From DATILI01 sp035476635 (lineage in GTDB: Bacteria; Pseudomonadota; Gammaproteobacteria; Burkholderiales; Burkholderiaceae_C): 13,921 nt of DNA. Positions 1 through 7,091 of the stretch are shown one piece after another (the first letter of the stretch is position 1; the number at the start of each line of letters is the position of its first letter). The notes below the pieces were generated by a model. The model searched no databases, was not told the DNA's origin, and saw nothing but the letters and a program-made list of their open reading frames with translations. The position numbers and the translations under genes are program-made. Location of the stretch: assembly GCA_035476635.1 (NCBI GenBank), contig DATILI010000171.1, positions 1 to 13,921 of the forward strand, read 5' to 3'.

Positions 1-497
1 TGGCCGGGATCGTCGCGGCACAGGTCGGCAGCGTGGTCTTGCACCACCAGCCACCATTGGCGCTCCGCCGCTGGCGCGTCGCGAAAGCGGAAGTGAACCA
101 CCGTGCGCTGGCCGTCGGGAAATTCGTCCACGAGCGCGAAGCGGCGGATGTCCCACATCAGGAAGCCGGCATCGAGCTGCTCGCGCCGCAGGCGGCTGCC
201 GATCCAGCGCGCGCCCCATTCGCCGATGCCCACCACGATCGGCCGCAGTTCCTCGCCAGCCGGCGTGAGATGGTATTCCCAGCTCTTGTCGACCCGGCGG
301 CGCTCGATCACGCCGATGGCCTCCAGCTTGCGCAGCCGTTGCGTCAGCAGCGTTGCCGACATGCGGGGCACACCGCGGTGGATGTCGTTGAACCGGTGGC
401 TGCCACACAGCAATTCGCGCACCACCAGGGGCGTCCACAGCTCGCCCAGCACTTCGGCGCCCCGGGCAACGGTGCAGAACTGCATGTAGTCGATCAT
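1..497 (-). CDS. HxlR-family winged-helix transcriptional regulator (partial, C-terminus off the left edge)
   Basis: I read this frame directly on the minus strand. It is open from an ATG at 497 to the window edge, about 165 codons, with no stop. Residues 1-100 look like the HxlR winged helix: a conserved Cys at residue 8 (MQFCTVA), a GELWTPLVVRELL helix, the FNDIHRGVPRMS segment, a recognition helix around LLTQRLRKLE, and the wing with YHLTPAGEEL. After about residue 115 the sequence continues into an extension (LVDEFPDGQRTVVHFRF, then WWLVVQDHAADLC). That resembles the SCP2-like C-terminal domain of one HxlR subfamily. Known HxlR proteins are dimeric DNA binders, often redox-sensitive through the N-terminal Cys. 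The gene diverges from the methyltransferase and probably controls it and itself; that is inference from layout. The ATG at 485 is a less likely alternative start. Confidence 0.85.
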   Translation of the reverse strand, partial: MIDYMQFCTVARGAEVLGELWTPLVVRELLCGSHRFNDIHRGVPRMSATLLTQRLRKLEAIGVIERRRVDKSWEYHLTPAGEELRPIVVGIGEWGARWIGSRLRREQLDAGFLMWDIRRFALVDEFPDGQRTVVHFRFRDAPAAERQWWLVVQDHAADLCRDDPG

Positions 498-533
498 GCG
501 CAAAGTCTACAGCGCTGCTGCCGGCAAGGCGAC

Positions 534-546
534 TCCAGATTCTGGA
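534..546. promoter_or_regulatory. 13-bp palindrome, candidate HxlR operator
   Basis: TCCAGA-T-TCTGGA is a perfect inverted repeat between the divergent HxlR and methyltransferase genes. It lies directly upstream of a weak sigma70-like pair reading right: TTGAGG at 548-553, 17 bases, TAACTT at 571-576. The position suits a regulator that controls both directions. That HxlR binds here is inference only. Confidence 0.35.
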
Positions 547-626
547 CTTGAGGGTTCGGCGCGCAAGGCCTAACTTGGCGACGGCCGATGCATTTCGCAC
601 CGGCAGTGTTTCCAAGGAGAAACGTC

Positions 627-1511
627 ATGGTTGAAACCCTCAATGCCCCCACGCCGGCCGTCTTCGATGCCGACAAGTTCCGCCAGACCACGCGCGCCCA
701 ATGGGAGGCCGCCGCCGAAGCATGGGACCGCTGGTCGCCGCTGCTGGCGGATTGGCTGGGCTCCGCAACGCAAGCCCTGCTGGAGATGACACAGATCGGC
801 CCCGGTTCGCGTGTGCTTGACGTTGCCGCCGGCGCCGGCGAACAGACGCTGCTGGCCGCGCGCCGCGCCGGGCCCAGCGGCCACGTGCTGGCCACCGACC
901 TCTCGCCCACCATCCTGCGCTACGCCAAGGCGGCTGCGCAGCATGCCGGCCTGTCCAACGTCGAGACGCGCGAGCTGGACGGCGAGCGCCACGACCTGCT
1001 GCCCGAGGCGTCGTTCGACGCCGCGATCTCGCGCGTGGGGCTGATCTATTTCCCCGACCAGCAGCGCGCACTGGCGGGCATTCGCCATGCATTGCGGCCA
1101 GGCGGGCGCTTTGGCGCTGTGGTGTATTCCACACCGGAGAAAAACCCCTTCTTCGCGCTGCCCATCGGCATCATCCGCCGCCGCGCGCAGCTGCCACCCC
1201 CATTGCCGGGTCAGCCCGGGCCGTTCTCATTGGGCGGTGAAGGCGTGCTGGCACGCACGCTGGAACAGGCGGGATTTCATGACGTGCAGGTGCGCAAGGT
1301 CGATTCCCCGGTACGCGTGCCCACGGCAGCCGAGTGTGTGCGGTTCGAGCGCGAGTCGTTCGGTGCGCTGCACCAGATGATGGCCGGCATGTCAGACGAC
1401 GAGCGCGCCGAAACCTGGGATGAGATCCAGCGTACCTTGGCCCGCTTCGAGACCCCGCAGGGCGGTTTCGTCGGTCCTTGCGAGATGCTGGTCGGCGTCG
1501 GCACGCGTTGA
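627..1511 (+). CDS. Class I SAM-dependent methyltransferase
   Basis: This 294-residue protein has a Rossmann-type methyltransferase core. Motif I, VLDVAAGAG, lies at residues 63-71. The acidic residue ending strand 2 is Asp91 (LATDLS). A motif with Asp/Gly (LDGERHDLLP) follows at about 117-126, then FDAAISRVGLIYFPD, then the post-motif LRPGGRF at about 156-162. The family uses S-adenosylmethionine to methylate small molecules; the acceptor cannot be read from the sequence. I chose the ATG at 627, not the in-frame ATG at 588, because AGGAG at 615-619 sits seven bases upstream and the encoded protein begins like its relatives. The gene diverges from the HxlR regulator, which suggests inducible expression. 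It ends against a hairpin facing the PRC-barrel gene. Confidence 0.85.
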   Translation: MVETLNAPTPAVFDADKFRQTTRAQWEAAAEAWDRWSPLLADWLGSATQALLEMTQIGPGSRVLDVAAGAGEQTLLAARRAGPSGHVLATDLSPTILRYAKAAAQHAGLSNVETRELDGERHDLLPEASFDAAISRVGLIYFPDQQRALAGIRHALRPGGRFGAVVYSTPEKNPFFALPIGIIRRRAQLPPPLPGQPGPFSLGGEGVLARTLEQAGFHDVQVRKVDSPVRVPTAAECVRFERESFGALHQMMAGMSDDERAETWDEIQRTLARFETPQGGFVGPCEMLVGVGTR

Positions 1512-1523
1512 CGAGGCACGGCT

Positions 1524-1547
1524 GGAAGTCCCGGCAGCGGGACTTCC
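1524..1547. terminator. Perfect hairpin between convergent genes, probable bidirectional terminator
   Basis: Arms GGAAGTCCCG (1524-1533) and CGGGACTTCC (1538-1547) pair perfectly over 10 bp around the 4-base loop GCAG. It begins 12 bases after the methyltransferase stop and ends 2 bases before the PRC-barrel stop, so it can serve both convergent transcripts. Neither side has a real T-tract, so it is not a textbook intrinsic terminator. Confidence 0.6.
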
Positions 1548-1549
1548 TA

Positions 1550-1888
1550 CTACCAGGTCACCCCGTAGTGGCCATAGACCCGCTGGCCATACTCGTCGTT
1601 GTAGTCGGGGGCCTGGTTTTGGGCAAAGCGTGGTGCCTTTTCGAGTTGCTCTTTTGCAATTGGCACGACATAGCCGTCGAGCTCCGTGTCGTAGGCAAGC
1701 AGCGTCCACGGTACCGGATAGAGATCGCTGCCCATTCCGAGGAAACCTCCGAATTCGAGATTGGCATAGCGCACCAGGCCGGAACGCTTGTCGATGATGA
1801 GATCGTCGATCGACCCCAGCTTTTCGCGCTCTCCGTTGTAAACAGCCGTACCTTCAACTTTGTCCGATGAAATGAGGGGGTTTCCCAT
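1550..1888 (-). CDS. PRC-barrel domain protein
   Basis: This 112-residue protein matches the PRC-barrel fold found in the photosynthetic reaction centre H subunit, in RimM and in many small stress-associated proteins. Typical features are the opening KVEGTAVYNGEREKLGSIDDLIIDKRSG (about residues 10-37, split here only for description), the strand RYANLEFGGFLGMGSDLYPVPW, and the closing YVVPIAKEQLEKAP. The C-terminal tail is rich in Tyr, Asp and Asn. There is no signal peptide, so it is probably cytoplasmic. AAGGAG at 1901-1896 lies seven bases before the ATG at 1888 and fixes the start. It is monocistronic and converges on the methyltransferase. PRC-barrel proteins of this size in proteobacteria are mostly uncharacterised; no pathway role is visible here. 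Confidence 0.85.
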   Translation of the reverse strand: MGNPLISSDKVEGTAVYNGEREKLGSIDDLIIDKRSGLVRYANLEFGGFLGMGSDLYPVPWTLLAYDTELDGYVVPIAKEQLEKAPRFAQNQAPDYNDEYGQRVYGHYGVTW

Positions 1889-1908
1889 GATGAAGCTCCT
1901 TCAAGGCG

Positions 1909-1930
1909 CCTGCTGGCAAATGGCAGCAGG
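1909..1930. other. Inverted repeat in the divergent PRC-barrel / ABC-transporter intergenic region
   Basis: Arms CCTGCTG (1909-1915) and CAGCAGG (1924-1930) flank an 8-base loop. A T-rich run, TCTGTTGTCTTT, follows on the plus strand. It lies between two divergent genes, 20 bases upstream of the PRC-barrel start, so an operator or 5' leader hairpin is more likely than a terminator. The function is unknown. Confidence 0.3.
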
Positions 1931-2004
1931 TCTGTTGTCTTTATCGATGAATCAGTTGAAGTCCACCGTCAGCGAAAGCGCAGCACGCGCGTAGGATTTT
2001 GCAG

Positions 2005-3960
2005 ATGCATCGGCCTTCCAGCCTGGCTTGCGCGCAGCAAGCGGCGTTGTCCGACACGCCGGCGCGGCCGCAGCCGGTACTGTGGAGCCACCATCCTGCA
2101 TTTCGCCTCATTTCGCCAGTCACCGCCGCCGAGCCCATCCGTATGTCCACCACCGTGCTGCCGGGTTCCTCGTCCACCGCTTCCGATCCCGCGTCCAGAT
2201 CGGGCGGCTCCGGGCTGTCCATGCTGGCCTGGCGGCAGTTCCTTGCCGTTGCCAAACCCTACTGGCTTGGCAGCCAGAAAAAACAGGCTTGGGGACTTCT
2301 TGCACTCCTGATTGGCTTGATGCTGTGCGAGACGCAGCTGGCCGTGCTGCTGGTCGAGAAGTCCGGAGAGATGACCTCGGCGCTCGCAAGCCACGACACC
2401 GATCGGTTCTGGCGCGCGGTACGGGCCGCGCTCATCGTGCTCGCGTTCGCGGTACCGGTCTACGCGCTTTACTACTACATGCGCGACAACTTCGCCAACG
2501 TCTGGCGTCGATGGCTCACCAGGCGCTTCGTGCAGGGCTACCTGGAAGGCCGCAACTACTACGCGCTCGCCGCGCAGGGAACGCTGGACAACCCGGACCA
2601 GCGCATCAGTGAAGATATCAACACCTTTACCGGACGGTCCACCAACTTCCTGCTCATCTTCCTGGGCTCGAGCATGCAACTGGTGGCCTTCAGCACGGTC
2701 TTGTGGAGCCTTTCGCGCCCGTTGGTGGCTTTCCTGGTCGTCTATGCAGTGCTGGGTACCTTCCTCGCGCTGTACCTGTTTGGCCGGCCCCTGATCCAGC
2801 TCAATTTCTGGCAGTTGCGCCGCGAAGCGGATTTCCGTTTCGGACTCATGCGGATACGCGAGAACGCTGAATCGATTGCGTTCTACGGCGGCGAAGCGCA
2901 GGAACGCGAATACCTGGACACCCGGTTCGCAGCCGTCTTTCGCAATTTCGCACGGCTCATCAGGAAGCAACGCACGCTGAATCTTTTTCAGCGCGCGTTC
3001 AGCCAGCTCACACTGGTGATTCCCAGCGTGATCCTGGCCGAACGCGTACTCTCCGGCGAGCTGGAAGTCGGGCGCGCGGTGCAGGCGGGTGGCGCCTTCG
3101 TCGCGGTGCTGGCCGCCGTCTCCGTGATCGTGGATAACTTCGAGAGCCTGAGCCGTTTCGTTGCCGGCATCGACCGCTTGAACGCGCTGTCCCATGCGGT
3201 GCTGGCCACGCCAGCCTCCCGCACCGCCGGCAACGAGCCCGACCCCGACTTCTTCGGCCCGATGCCGCAGGACCATTGCGCCTGGCCACGCCAGATCGAG
3301 CGCGACAGCGGCGATGAACTGGCCTTGAAGCAACTCACGCTGTACACGCCCGACGGCGCGCGGCTGCTGATCAAGAATCTGGACTTGCGCCTGGGACCGG
3401 GCCAGAGCCTGCTCATCACCGGCGCCAGCGGTAGCGGCAAGAGTTCGCTGTTGCGGGCTATCGCAGGGCTGTGGACAGCGGGAGCGGGAACAGTGCAGCA
3501 TCCGCCGATGGAAGACCTGTTCTTCCTGCCGCAACGGCCCTACCTGCAAGCCGGCTCGCTGCGCAGCCAGATCCTGTACCCGGCCAGTACGACTCAACTG
3601 GATGATGCCCGCCTGTTGGAAATTCTCGAAGAAGCGCGCCTGCCCGGTCTCGCCGAACGCGCAGGCGGCCTGGACACCGTGCAGGACTGGGAAAAATGGC
3701 TTTCGACGGGCGAGCAGCAGAGGTTGGCATTTGCACGCGCCATGGTGCGCCAACCCCGCGTGTTGATCCTGGACGAAGCGACCAGCGCGCTGGACAGTGC
3801 CAACGAGGCAGCGCTCTACGCGCACGTGAAGAAGTCAGGCACGACGCTCATCAGCATCGCGCACCGGGAGACGGTCGCCGCGTACCACACCCACATACTT
3901 CATCTGCTGGGCGACGGCCGATGGGAACTGCGCGCAGCACAAGACCCGCTACATGCCTGA
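2005..3960 (+). CDS. SbmA/BacA/YddA-type ABC transporter, fused membrane and ATPase domains
   Basis: This protein of about 651 residues is an inner-membrane half-transporter that should work as a homodimer. The membrane domain (roughly residues 90-400) carries hallmarks of the SbmA/BacA family: WRRWLT, YYAL, DNPDQRISEDI and ESIAFYGGEAQE, with predicted helices near 95-118, 140-158, 216-236 and 240-260. The ATPase domain has Walker A GASGSGKS (473-480), a Q-loop (LPQRPYL), signature LSTGEQQ (566-572), Walker B VLILDEA with Asp590/Glu591, and the switch His620. Relatives include E. coli YddA and mycobacterial Rv1819c, which moves cobalamin and bleomycin-like compounds; the cargo here is unknown. 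The start is uncertain. The ATG at 2005 has AGGA eight bases upstream, while the ATG at 2143 gives a more ordinary N-terminus but has no visible Shine-Dalgarno. Confidence 0.87.
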   Translation: MHRPSSLACAQQAALSDTPARPQPVLWSHHPAFRLISPVTAAEPIRMSTTVLPGSSSTASDPASRSGGSGLSMLAWRQFLAVAKPYWLGSQKKQAWGLLALLIGLMLCETQLAVLLVEKSGEMTSALASHDTDRFWRAVRAALIVLAFAVPVYALYYYMRDNFANVWRRWLTRRFVQGYLEGRNYYALAAQGTLDNPDQRISEDINTFTGRSTNFLLIFLGSSMQLVAFSTVLWSLSRPLVAFLVVYAVLGTFLALYLFGRPLIQLNFWQLRREADFRFGLMRIRENAESIAFYGGEAQEREYLDTRFAAVFRNFARLIRKQRTLNLFQRAFSQLTLVIPSVILAERVLSGELEVGRAVQAGGAFVAVLAAVSVIVDNFESLSRFVAGIDRLNALSHAVLATPASRTAGNEPDPDFFGPMPQDHCAWPRQIERDSGDELALKQLTLYTPDGARLLIKNLDLRLGPGQSLLITGASGSGKSSLLRAIAGLWTAGAGTVQHPPMEDLFFLPQRPYLQAGSLRSQILYPASTTQLDDARLLEILEEARLPGLAERAGGLDTVQDWEKWLSTGEQQRLAFARAMVRQPRVLILDEATSALDSANEAALYAHVKKSGTTLISIAHRETVAAYHTHILHLLGDGRWELRAAQDPLHA

Positions 3961-3984
3961 AGGATAGGTTTGCGGCGCTCCGCC

Positions 3985-4659
3985 TCAGTTGTTGCAGCGC
4001 GCTTCCAGCGCATCGATGAATGCGCGGTTCCAGCGGCCTTCCTTCATCGCGCGCATGGTTTCGGCTTCCGCGGCCAGGACGGCACGGGCCTTCTCGATCA
4101 GTTCTCCGGCGTCTTCCTGCGGGATCGCCAGCAGGCCGTCCTGATCGCCGACGATGATGTCGCCAGGATGGACCACCATGCCGCCAATCGACACCGGAAC
4201 GTTGATTTCGCCCGGGCCGTCCTTGTACGGGCCGCGGTGCGTGACGCCGCGCGCGTAGACCGGGAATTCGCGCTCGCGCAGCTCCGCCACATCGCGGACC
4301 GCGCCGTCGATCACCACGCCGGCCAGGCCGATGCTGTGTGCGTAGTACGTGAGGATGCCGCCGACCACGGCGTTGTTGAGATCGCCCCCGGCGTCGACGA
4401 CGAGCACGTCGCCCGGGCGGCAGAACTCGAGGGCGCGCAGATAGGTCAGGTTGTCACCGCCGCGCGAGCGCGCCGTCACCGCCGTGCCGGCCATGGTCGG
4501 GGCAACGGGGCGGTGGTAGGGATGCAGGCCGGCGGTGCCGATATTGCGGTGCATGTTGTCGCTGAGCGCAGCCACGGGGATCTCGCGCAGCGCGGCGAGG
4601 ATGTTCTTGTCGGCCTGGATCGCCGAAGGGTTCTTGCGCAGGGCTTTGTAGGCGGTCAT
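3985..4659 (-). CDS. RraA-family aldolase, probable 4-hydroxy-4-methyl-2-oxoglutarate-type aldolase
   Basis: The 224-residue protein has the RraA/dimethylmenaquinone-methyltransferase-like fold. It carries the motif that marks class II HMG/CHA aldolases in this family, G-X20-R-D-X2-E/D, exactly: Gly101, Arg122, Asp123, Glu126. That favours a true divalent-metal pyruvate aldolase over an RNase E inhibitor. Such enzymes cleave 4-hydroxy-4-methyl-2-oxoglutarate to two pyruvates or decarboxylate oxaloacetate. Other family landmarks are GGDNLTYLRAL and GDVLVVDAGGD. The ATG at 4659 is supported by AAGGA six bases upstream; in-frame codons further upstream belong to the preceding gene's region. It lies 31 bases downstream of the aminotransferase on the same strand, so the two form an operon: a 2-oxo acid made by transamination could be cleaved here. 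It ends 24 bases from the convergent ABC transporter, with no clear terminator between them. Confidence 0.85.
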   Translation of the reverse strand: MTAYKALRKNPSAIQADKNILAALREIPVAALSDNMHRNIGTAGLHPYHRPVAPTMAGTAVTARSRGGDNLTYLRALEFCRPGDVLVVDAGGDLNNAVVGGILTYYAHSIGLAGVVIDGAVRDVAELREREFPVYARGVTHRGPYKDGPGEINVPVSIGGMVVHPGDIIVGDQDGLLAIPQEDAGELIEKARAVLAAEAETMRAMKEGRWNRAFIDALEARCNN

Positions 4660-4690
4660 CGCGATTCCTTGGATCTGTCGTGGAGCCGGT

Positions 4691-5899
4691 TCATCGAAGT
4701 TCGGCGACCGCCCGGGCGATGCGCGTGCAGCCATCCTCCAGGATCTCCAGCGAAGTGGCGATCGACATCCGGAAGAATGGCGACAGGCCATAGGCCGTGC
4801 CGGCGACCACCGCAACGCCAACACTCTCCAGCAGGTACATCGCCACGTCGCCGTCTTCGTCCAGCCGCTTGCCTTGCGGCGTGGTCTTTCCGATCAGGCC
4901 GGCGCAGTTGATGTAGAGGTAAAACGCGCCAGGCGGCGGCAGGCAGCTCAGGCCCGGGATCGCGTTGATGCGCGCCAACGTCGCGTCGCGGCGCTGCTTG
5001 TAGACCGCCACGCTCTGCGCGACGAAGCTCTGGTCGCCGTTGTAGGCTTCCACCGCAGCGGCCTGGCTGATCGAACAGCAGTTGCTGGTCGATTGAGACA
5101 GCAGCGTGTCCAGCGCCTGGATCAGGTCGCGCGGGCCGGCCACATAGCCGACGCGCCAGCCGGTCATCGCATAGGTCTTCGACAGGCTGTTGATCACCAG
5201 CGTGCGCTCGCGCAGCTCGGGCGCAGCCTGCAGCAAGTGGGGCGTGCGCTGGCCATCGAAACGGATGTGCTCGTAGATGTCGTCGGTCATCACCAGCACG
5301 TGCGGATGCCGGGCCAGCACATCGGCGAGCGCCCGGTATTCCTCAAGGGTATAGGCAGCGCCGGTCGGGTTGCTCGGCGAGTTGGTGATCAGCCAGCGGG
5401 TCCGGGGCGTGATCGCGGCTTCGAGCTGCTCGGGCCGCAGCTTGAAACCGTTTTCCTCGGGGCAGGCGACGGTCACCGGATTGCCATCGCAGGCCAGCAC
5501 CATGTCGGGATACGACACCCAGTACGGCGCCGGCACGATGACTTCATCGCCCGCTTCCAGCGTGATGGCGAACGCGCTGTAGAGGGTGTTCTTGCCGCCC
5601 GCGGTGGCCATGATCTGGTTGATCGGGTAGCTCAGCCCGCTGTCGCGCAGCAGCTTGGCAGCGATGGCCTCGCGCAACTGGATGGTGCCGGCCAGCAGCG
5701 TGTAGCGCGTCTCGCCCCGCTCCATCGCCGCAACGGCGGCCTGGCGGATGTTCAGCGGCGTGTCAAAGTCGGGTTCGCCGATCACCAGGTTGACGATCGA
5801 CTTTCCCTGGCGGCGCAATTCGTTGGCGCGGTCGGAAGCTGAACTGCTGGGGGAAGGCTTGATGCGGCGCACACGCGATGCGGTACGAGGGTGGGTCAC
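4691..5899 (-). CDS. PLP-dependent class I/II aminotransferase (AspC-like, fold type I)
   Basis: The 402-residue protein is the usual length for the aspartate/aromatic aminotransferase superfamily. Visible landmarks are GEPDFDTP near residue 41, Asn177 in SNPTG, Asp206 and Tyr209 in DDIYE (pyridine nitrogen and phenol contacts), the Schiff-base Lys241 in SLSKTYAMTGW, Arg249 (phosphate), and Arg377 in FRMSIA (substrate carboxylate). It moves an amino group from an amino acid to a 2-oxo acid; the substrate is not readable from sequence. I chose the GTG at 5899 because AAGGA at 5911-5907 lies seven bases upstream and the protein then begins THPRTASRV, like its relatives. An in-frame ATG at 5932 lies at the predicted transcript start and could give an 11-residue longer form. 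It is first in an operon with the RraA aldolase and diverges from the LysR gene. Confidence 0.87.
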   Translation of the reverse strand: MTHPRTASRVRRIKPSPSSSASDRANELRRQGKSIVNLVIGEPDFDTPLNIRQAAVAAMERGETRYTLLAGTIQLREAIAAKLLRDSGLSYPINQIMATAGGKNTLYSAFAITLEAGDEVIVPAPYWVSYPDMVLACDGNPVTVACPEENGFKLRPEQLEAAITPRTRWLITNSPSNPTGAAYTLEEYRALADVLARHPHVLVMTDDIYEHIRFDGQRTPHLLQAAPELRERTLVINSLSKTYAMTGWRVGYVAGPRDLIQALDTLLSQSTSNCCSISQAAAVEAYNGDQSFVAQSVAVYKQRRDATLARINAIPGLSCLPPPGAFYLYINCAGLIGKTTPQGKRLDEDGDVAMYLLESVGVAVVAGTAYGLSPFFRMSIATSLEILEDGCTRIARAVAELR

Positions 5900-5906
5900 T
5901 CTGGAT

Positions 5907-5911
5907 TCCTT
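5907..5911 (-). promoter_or_regulatory. Ribosome binding site deciding the aminotransferase GTG start
   Basis: AAGGA on the minus strand lies seven bases before the GTG at 5899. It outweighs the in-frame ATGs at 5932 and 5989. The ATG at 5989 lies upstream of the predicted promoter -10, so it cannot be translated from that promoter. Confidence 0.6.
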
Positions 5912-5937
5912 CTGAATGCTCGATGCGGACATGCGCA

Positions 5938-5967
5938 ACGGTACGCGCAGGCAGGCGATACGGCCAA
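5938..5967 (-). promoter_or_regulatory. Predicted promoter of the aminotransferase-aldolase operon
   Basis: On the minus strand, -35 TTGGCC (5967-5962), an 18-base spacer, and -10 TACCGT (5943-5938). The -10 keeps the key T1, A2 and T6 of TATAAT. The transcript should start near 5931. The hexamers are poor, as expected for an activator-dependent promoter. Two other promoters in the window share the same elements at the same spacing. Confidence 0.6.
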
Positions 5968-5987
5968 GACGAGATTGGTCTGGTCGC

Positions 5988-6002
5988 ATAGGTAGAGCTT
6001 AT
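5988..6002. promoter_or_regulatory. Nac/LysR-type operator, copy 1 (divergent)
   Basis: On the minus strand this reads ATAAG-N5-CCTAT, an ATA-N9-TAT match containing a T-N11-A LysR motif. It is centred near -64 from the predicted aminotransferase start. On the plus strand a possible LysR-gene -10 (TATGAA, 6000-6005) overlaps it, which would allow autorepression. It differs by one base from the perfect ATAAG/CTTAT dyad of copies 2 and 3. Confidence 0.65.
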
Positions 6003-6094
6003 GAATGTGGGTGGACCCCGGGCGCGGCCTCGGGTTCGCCCGCTGGGAATCCTTTGGGGCAGTGGTAGGCTTGTCTCTTGCTTGTGGGAAAAGC

Positions 6095-7060
6095 GTGAAC
6101 CTTCGTCGACTCAAATATTTCGTCAAGATCGTGGACGTCGGCAGCCTCACCCAGGCCGCCGAGATGCTCTACATCGCCCAACCGGCCTTGAGCCAGCAGC
6201 TTGCCACGCTGGAGGGCGAAGTTCGCCAGCAGTTGCTGGTACGCACCAAGCGCGGAGTCACGCCCACGGAGGCGGGCAAGGTCTTGTACCGCCATGCCCA
6301 GATCATCCTGCGCCAATGCGAGCAGGCAAGCGTCGACATGGACGCTGCCGGACGCAGCCTGAGCGGCCAGGTCTCGGTCGGCCTGGCGCCGGGGACAGCG
6401 GCTTCGGCGCTGGCGTTGCCGCTGGTGCGAACGGTGCGCGCGCGGCACCCTGGCATCTTGCTCTACCTCAACGAGAACTACGGCACCACCCTGTCCGAAC
6501 TCATCATGAACGGGCGCATGGACCTGGCCGTGCTGTATGGCGACAAGGCCCACCACGGATTGACCTTCATGCCGCTGGTGAAAGAGCCGCTCTACCTGGT
6601 CGGCCCGGCCAGCGTGCCGGTTCCCGCGGACCCGATCCGGCTGGCCGATCTGCGCGAGATGGAATTGTTTCTGCCCCGGCCCTACAACGTGGTCCGCCAG
6701 CTCGTCAATGAAGCCTTCATGGGGCTCAAGCTTGCGCCGCGCGTGGTGGCCGAGATCGAATCGGCCTTTACCTTGAATGCCTTGATCGCCGATGGACTGG
6801 GCGCAACGATTCTTCCCGCCTCGATGGCGCGCGAGGTGGTGGCGGCCAGCGGTGCCTGGCTATGCCGCATCGTGGACCCGGTGATCGAGGCGCCGCTGGC
6901 CCTATGCCAGTCAGACCACCTGCCGTTGTCGGAGCCGGCCCAGGCGGTCAAGGATATTCTTCTGGAACTGGTCGCGGACCTGGTCGACCGCTTCGGCGGA
7001 CCGGCGCCCGTTCCGGCGTCGACCCCCGCGTCGACCCCTGCGTCGACCCCCGCGTCATAA
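6095..7060 (+). CDS. Nac-type LysR-family transcriptional regulator
   Basis: The 321-residue protein starts at a GTG and reads NLRRLKYFVKIVD, the typical opening of the Nac (nitrogen assimilation control) branch. The winged helix spans about residues 5-65, with GSLTQAAEMLYIAQPALSQQ as helix-turn-helix, followed by RTKRGVTPTEAG. The periplasmic-binding-like effector domain covers about 90-295. The start at 6095 is set by family alignment; only a weak GGGAA lies upstream. In-frame codons from 6005 are probably leader. It sits between the aminotransferase-aldolase and carboxylase operons. Three copies of a Nac-like site stand before these operons and the dehydrogenase, so it probably activates all three and may repress itself; the effector would be a pathway intermediate (inference). 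Its C-terminus carries an unusual Ala-Ser-Thr-Pro repeat, and its stop codon lies inside the next operator. Confidence 0.9.
   Translation: MNLRRLKYFVKIVDVGSLTQAAEMLYIAQPALSQQLATLEGEVRQQLLVRTKRGVTPTEAGKVLYRHAQIILRQCEQASVDMDAAGRSLSGQVSVGLAPGTAASALALPLVRTVRARHPGILLYLNENYGTTLSELIMNGRMDLAVLYGDKAHHGLTFMPLVKEPLYLVGPASVPVPADPIRLADLREMELFLPRPYNVVRQLVNEAFMGLKLAPRVVAEIESAFTLNALIADGLGATILPASMAREVVAASGAWLCRIVDPVIEAPLALCQSDHLPLSEPAQAVKDILLELVADLVDRFGGPAPVPASTPASTPASTPAS
7016..7057 (+). repeat. 12-bp tandem repeat encoding an ASTP tail
   Basis: Three and a half units of GCGTCGACCCC[CT] lie at 7016-7027, 7028-7039, 7040-7051 and partial 7052-7057. They encode Ala-Ser-Thr-Pro repeats at the very C-terminus of the LysR protein. 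The unit is a multiple of three, so copy number can vary without a frameshift. Confidence 0.9.
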
Positions 7061-7071
7061 GCCAGCCTTAT
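7057..7071. promoter_or_regulatory. Nac/LysR-type operator, copy 2, overlapping the LysR stop codon
   Basis: ATAAG-CCAGC-CTTAT is a perfect 5-bp-arm dyad matching ATA-N9-TAT. The TAA stop of the LysR gene (7058-7060) is part of it. It is centred near -64 from the predicted accB-like transcript start. Confidence 0.7.
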
Positions 7072-7091
7072 CGCCTCACAGCGAAACGGTC

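Noticed and set aside
112..130. Suspected frameshift in the HxlR gene
   Set aside because: On re-reading, the plus strand has GGGAAATT here, giving GAATTTCCC on the minus strand. The frame stays open to the window edge; my first reading had dropped a base.
571..580. CTTGGCG near the methyltransferase as a fourth copy of the shared promoter
   Set aside because: No ATAAG-N5-CYTAT dyad lies at the required distance upstream and no TACMGT lies at the required distance downstream.
1969..3825. 618-codon open frame antisense to the ABC transporter
   Set aside because: It lies opposite a gene with complete Walker A, signature, Walker B and switch motifs. Its own translation is low-complexity and rich in Gln, Arg and Ala, as expected for a GC-rich shadow frame.
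3972..3983. Hairpin GCGG-CGCT-CCGC as terminator between the ABC transporter and aldolase genes
   Set aside because: The stem is only four base pairs with no T-tract.
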